From assembly GCA_003024985.2 (NCBI GenBank), contig PXIH01S0005686.1: a stretch of 11,077 bases of DNA; one strand, 5' to 3'. The notes below the pieces were generated by a model, which saw only the letters and a list, made by a program, of their open reading frames with translations, was not told where the DNA came from and did no database searches. Positions 8,478 to 11,077 of the stretch are shown in pieces. The stretch's first letter is position 1; every line of letters starts with the position of its first letter. Origin of the DNA: Euperipatoides rowelli (Eukaryota > Onychophora > Udeonychophora > Euonychophora > Peripatopsidae). A program made the position numbers and the translations under genes.

Positions 8478-8872
8478 GTACTGCTCCAGTGGCCCAGCGG
8501 TCTTGGCTGCTGCCGGAGCAAGTGCATATATATATAGAAGGTCGTGAGTTCAATCTCTGGGCAAACCCGGTGTGGAAAGTAAGAAATTTTATTTCTATGC
8601 TAGTACACACCAGTGGGGATTATTTCTTATTGTATCCTATATTACAGCTGAATATTCACAGAATTGGATTTATGGCAAGGCTTTAACGGACGTGAACCTG
8701 GCTATCAGACATTGGATTACAGAATAAAAAATTATTTATGACATATCTTATCTGTTAAAATAAATAAATAAATTGAATGTAAATAAATGCAATATCATTG
8801 TTTGAGGAAGAAATGAAACTTGTACTTATATGAAATTGTATATACAGTATCTAAATAAATTTATTTAAAAAA
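8478..8872 (+). mobile_element. tRNA-derived SINE with 15-bp target-site duplication
   Basis: The head looks like a tRNA: a 7-nt acceptor-like GCTCCAG, then an RNA polymerase III A box TGGCCCAGCGG (8490-8500) and a B box AGTTCAATCTC (8547-8557). A roughly 180-bp unrelated body follows, then an A-rich tail with AAATAAATAAATAAA and a final A-run. The 15-mer AAAACTAAAAAATTT is present immediately before (8463-8477) and after (8873-8887), a perfect target-site duplication from LINE-driven insertion. An (AT)n stretch lies between the two boxes. The 65-codon open frame across it is not a gene. Confidence 0.87.
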
Positions 8873-8887
8873 AAAACTAAAAAATTT
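8873..8887 (+). repeat. Right target-site duplication of the SINE
   Basis: This is the second copy of the 15-mer found at 8463-8477. It directly follows the terminal A-run. Confidence 0.82.
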
Positions 8888-10131
8888 CTACAACAGAAGA
8901 GATACAGAAAAGCACAATGTAAAAATATTGGGAAAAAAAATATAGGCCTATTTTATTTTCCGACTTGATAGAAAAAAAATAATTAAAAAAAAATTTGTTG
9001 AATAGTTTTTCTTTACATATTTAAAATTCCTGATTAAAAAATGAGAAAAACTGACGTTTCCGTTTTTTTAAATCTCCTATCGAATTTCAAATATTCAACA
9101 AAAATATCTTTATTTTGACATAAACAAATATTCAAAACTAACGGCCACCTTTAATTTCATAAGTATTGGAGAAATGACAAGTTATCTCACTATCGATCAT
9201 AGATTGATGTGATCATATTACCCAAATTCTGTATTTTTTTTTTCCATAAATAAAAATATTTTAAAGCAATTTTCCTTTGTCATTGTGAGAATAATTTATT
9301 TTGATAATAAATTGAGTAAAAAAAATTAAAAAAAATCTTAATTTCCATGTAAAAAAAAACTACTAGTCAATATTTTCTTTACCCAATTTGCCATTTTATA
9401 TTTGGGTAATCGAGACAATGTGGAATATTACCTGAATTTTGAGGTAAATTCATAAGTTTTTATTAATTTTAATATTTAGATAGAATTTATTGAATTATTT
9501 TATGATGTATTAGAATAATACTAATAAAAATAATAAAAGAAACCAATTTTTAGAATTCTTTTGCGTCTAATATTTGACTTTTATTTGTGTAAATTTTGAA
9601 ATTTTCTTCAAGTTTTACTAACTGGCAAATATTTTAGCGATAAATTTTTCCTTTAATTGCTTCAATTACATTGTTTAGTTGCAAATATTACATCATTAAA
9701 AAAAGAATATTAATTAACAAATAACATGAAAAGTAAGCTTTTTTTTAATCTCAAAATGTTATTTTATAGGTGGCCATAGTCTCCATTTTTACCATGGCTA
9801 AAGTAATGATAAATAAATAATAAATAGAATTCCTAAATTATTAACTATGTTTAAACAAATATTTGTATAAAGTCCAAAACTAACTAAAAATGTTGTGGTT
9901 GGATTTTTTTAATTGTAAATAAATTCACTTGCTAGCTCAATAAGTTGGATCTATGGATCCAATTTAATTTATATACTGTATATGTTCAAACACACATTTC
10001 TCACTCAAGCACTCATCCTAGTGAAGGGGTAGCCTCCCAATATACATGGGTCTTATAATAGGTATTATTTTTACTTTATGAAACAAAATAACTTATTGCT
10101 AATAGAATTAAATATACTGTAACTAGATTAC
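8888..10131. other. AT-rich non-coding stretch
   Basis: I find homopolymer runs, a TTACCCAA (9379-9386) / TTGGGTAA (9402-9409) hairpin and the palindromes near 9945-9983. A less AT-rich patch at 9990-10060 (CACTCAAGCACTCATCC and AGTGAAGGGGTAGCCTCC) could be a fragment of an old repeat. No coding signal. Confidence 0.45.
9945..9962. repeat. Perfect 7-bp inverted repeat
   Basis: TTGGATC and GATCCAA flank the 4-nt loop TATG. A second perfect palindrome, ATATACTGTATAT, lies about 10 bp further on. No associated gene; the function is unknown. Confidence 0.5.
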
Positions 10132-10165
10132 CTGGTGCAGAACTTCTGTGCCCCCCTCCCGCCAT
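10132..10165 (-). CDS. Candidate first coding exon (start codon) of the minus-strand gene
   Basis: On the minus strand an ATG at 10165-10163 opens MAGGGHRSSAP and reaches CAG|GTAATC (GT at 10131-10130) in phase 1, the phase needed by the exon at 5019. The joined codon would be GAC (Asp), followed by SPANSPSS, so the composition would continue smoothly. An in-frame TAA lies shortly upstream and the upstream DNA is G-rich, fitting a 5' leader. Against it, the Kozak context is weak (T at -3, G at +4), the intron would be 5.1 kb, and a rival short ATG exon with the same phase exists at 8357-8333. Tentative. Confidence 0.27.
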
Positions 10166-10256
10166 GCACCCTAGGATGTTAAATTATGGCAATTAATATC
10201 CCCCTCCACCCATTTTGCCCTCCCCCCATTTGTTTAAAAATGAAAAAATATCCCAT

Positions 10257-10286
10257 CCCCCACATTTTCCCCACTTCCCCCTCCCC
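10257..10286 (-). promoter_or_regulatory. G-quadruplex motif upstream of the candidate start codon
   Basis: The plus strand has four C-runs, CCCCC, CCCC, CCCCC and CCCC, separated by 7, 4 and 1 bases. Read on the minus strand these are four G-runs with short loops, a standard G-quadruplex pattern (and an i-motif on the C strand). The motif lies about 90-120 bp upstream of the candidate ATG at 10165 on the minus strand, within a purine-rich tract running to 10145. A promoter or leader role is inference. Confidence 0.5.
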
Positions 10287-11077
10287 TCTTCGAATAAAAA
10301 TGACAAAATTCTAAATGTTAAAACCCAATATTTTGTTTTTAAAAATTTTATGAAAAAATATTTAAAAAGTTAAAGTATAATCTATTTTCAATTTTAATCA
10401 ATAGGTGACGCTAGTCTATTTCCTTTCTGCCACGTACCATAACAATTTTATACATAAATATATTTCCATAATATTTGATGCACAGTTATTTAAATCTTTA
10501 ATTGTTATTCAAATAATGAATCCATTTTCTATTGACAGATCGTTTCTTTCAAAAATAAAATTAATGTACAACTCTGGGCGCCAAAAGAAGTATTTGTATT
10601 CAAACAATAATTTAAGATTTCATTGTCTGTTTAGTGACTTTCTCTCTTGCCAGTGTATATTCAACTGTTTGTCTTTAGAGACTCTAAATACTAATTTACC
10701 TTAATCTCATCTGGAGCTATCTTGAAATCAGATATTAAGGTGGTTCTAAAACTGATTTCATTTCAATAAATCATAATAGTCAGAATTCAGATTTTTTTCA
10801 GTCCATATTAAATATATAGAAGTTTGTGTGCATATTTAATTTATTCCATTTTTTATTCTTCCAGTCTGTAGAAGAATTAGGAAGGTAAATGTACTTTTTA
10901 AAATTTTCAAAAGCAGAATATAGATATGGAGATATAGATATAATATAGATTTAATCGGCTTTAATAATCACCTATTTCTTTATAAATTTAAGTCAGTTAA
11001 TTAATCTTGACCAACAGACATCAGATTTTTCTGAATACTGAAAAGAGAATATTAGGGATTTTATTGGGCTGCTGACT
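10287..11077. other. AT-rich stretch without a clear gene
   Basis: The 99-codon plus-strand frame at 10405-10704 has no coding-like character. Possible splice-signal pairs occur on the plus strand (10865-10884) and on the minus strand near 10703 (AAG|GTAAAT), but neither is enough to call an exon. Confidence 0.4.

Larger units (their letters stand above)
5020..10131 (-). other. Proposed large intron carrying transposon insertions
   Basis: Between the acceptor at 5021-5020 and the candidate donor at 10131-10130 I find no other coding-like frame on the minus strand. The space holds repeats and at least three distinct transposable elements. If the candidate first exon is wrong, this stretch is simply upstream intron or intergenic DNA whose far end is unknown. 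Confidence 0.3.

Noticed and set aside
8483-8560. Functional tRNA gene
   Set aside because: The A and B boxes are present, but the cloverleaf is broken by an (AT)n stretch and the acceptor stem is unpaired at the 3' side. The 15-bp duplications and A-rich tail identify a SINE.
8489-8686. 65-codon plus-strand open frame
   Set aside because: It lies wholly inside the tRNA-derived SINE and starts within the tRNA-like head.
10405-10704. 99-codon plus-strand open frame
   Set aside because: Composition follows the local AT content, with no domain, splice or start-context support.

Overview
The window looks like an AT-rich metazoan nuclear genome. It has spliced coding exons with GT-AG boundaries, long homopolymer-rich non-coding stretches, a tRNA-derived SINE and cut-and-paste DNA transposon remains. 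The transposase remnant is of the mariner-like type with a DUF4817-like N-terminus, which is very common in arthropods. An arthropod is therefore my best guess, but the sequence does not prove it.

The only convincing host gene is on the minus strand. A 2,784-bp exon (5019 down to 2236) encodes 928 codons of a Ser/Asn/Lys/Asp-rich, probably disordered protein. Its open frame continues past the obvious ATG at 4951 up to a splice acceptor. At its 3' end a donor lies immediately before an in-frame TAA. Splicing there joins in frame to a second exon (1500 to 1363) that encodes a Pro/Ser-rich segment. Both exons are phase 1-1. Tentative further pieces of the same gene are a first exon at 10165-10132, a 22-nt microexon at 1261-1240 and a short terminal exon at 950-904. 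I could not assign the protein to a family.

Region by region (+ coordinates): 1-300 holds a GC-rich, hairpin-forming block with an A-rich minus-strand tail, probably a retroelement end. 300-1350 is AT-rich and may hold the 3' part of the gene. 1363-1500 and 2236-5019 are coding exons. 5200-5370 is a decayed repeat with a period near 48 bp. 5507-6625 is an internally deleted mariner-like element. Its left end is a tandem array of four terminal-repeat heads, its transposase is a pseudogene, and a 250-bp hAT-type MITE with a perfect 8-bp target duplication is nested inside it. 6878-8047 is a probable old DNA transposon. 8478-8872 is a SINE with A and B boxes and a perfect 15-bp target duplication. 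8888-10131 is AT-rich with small palindromes. 10132-10290 is strongly G-rich on the minus strand, with a G-quadruplex motif just upstream of the candidate start codon. 10290-11077 shows no clear gene.

If the first-exon guess is right, 5020-10131 is one large intron that has collected several unrelated transposons. No prokaryotic feature, CRISPR array, rRNA or intact tRNA is visible. The most notable structures are the transposon-in-transposon nest and the frame-preserving exon chain whose retained intron would stop translation at once.
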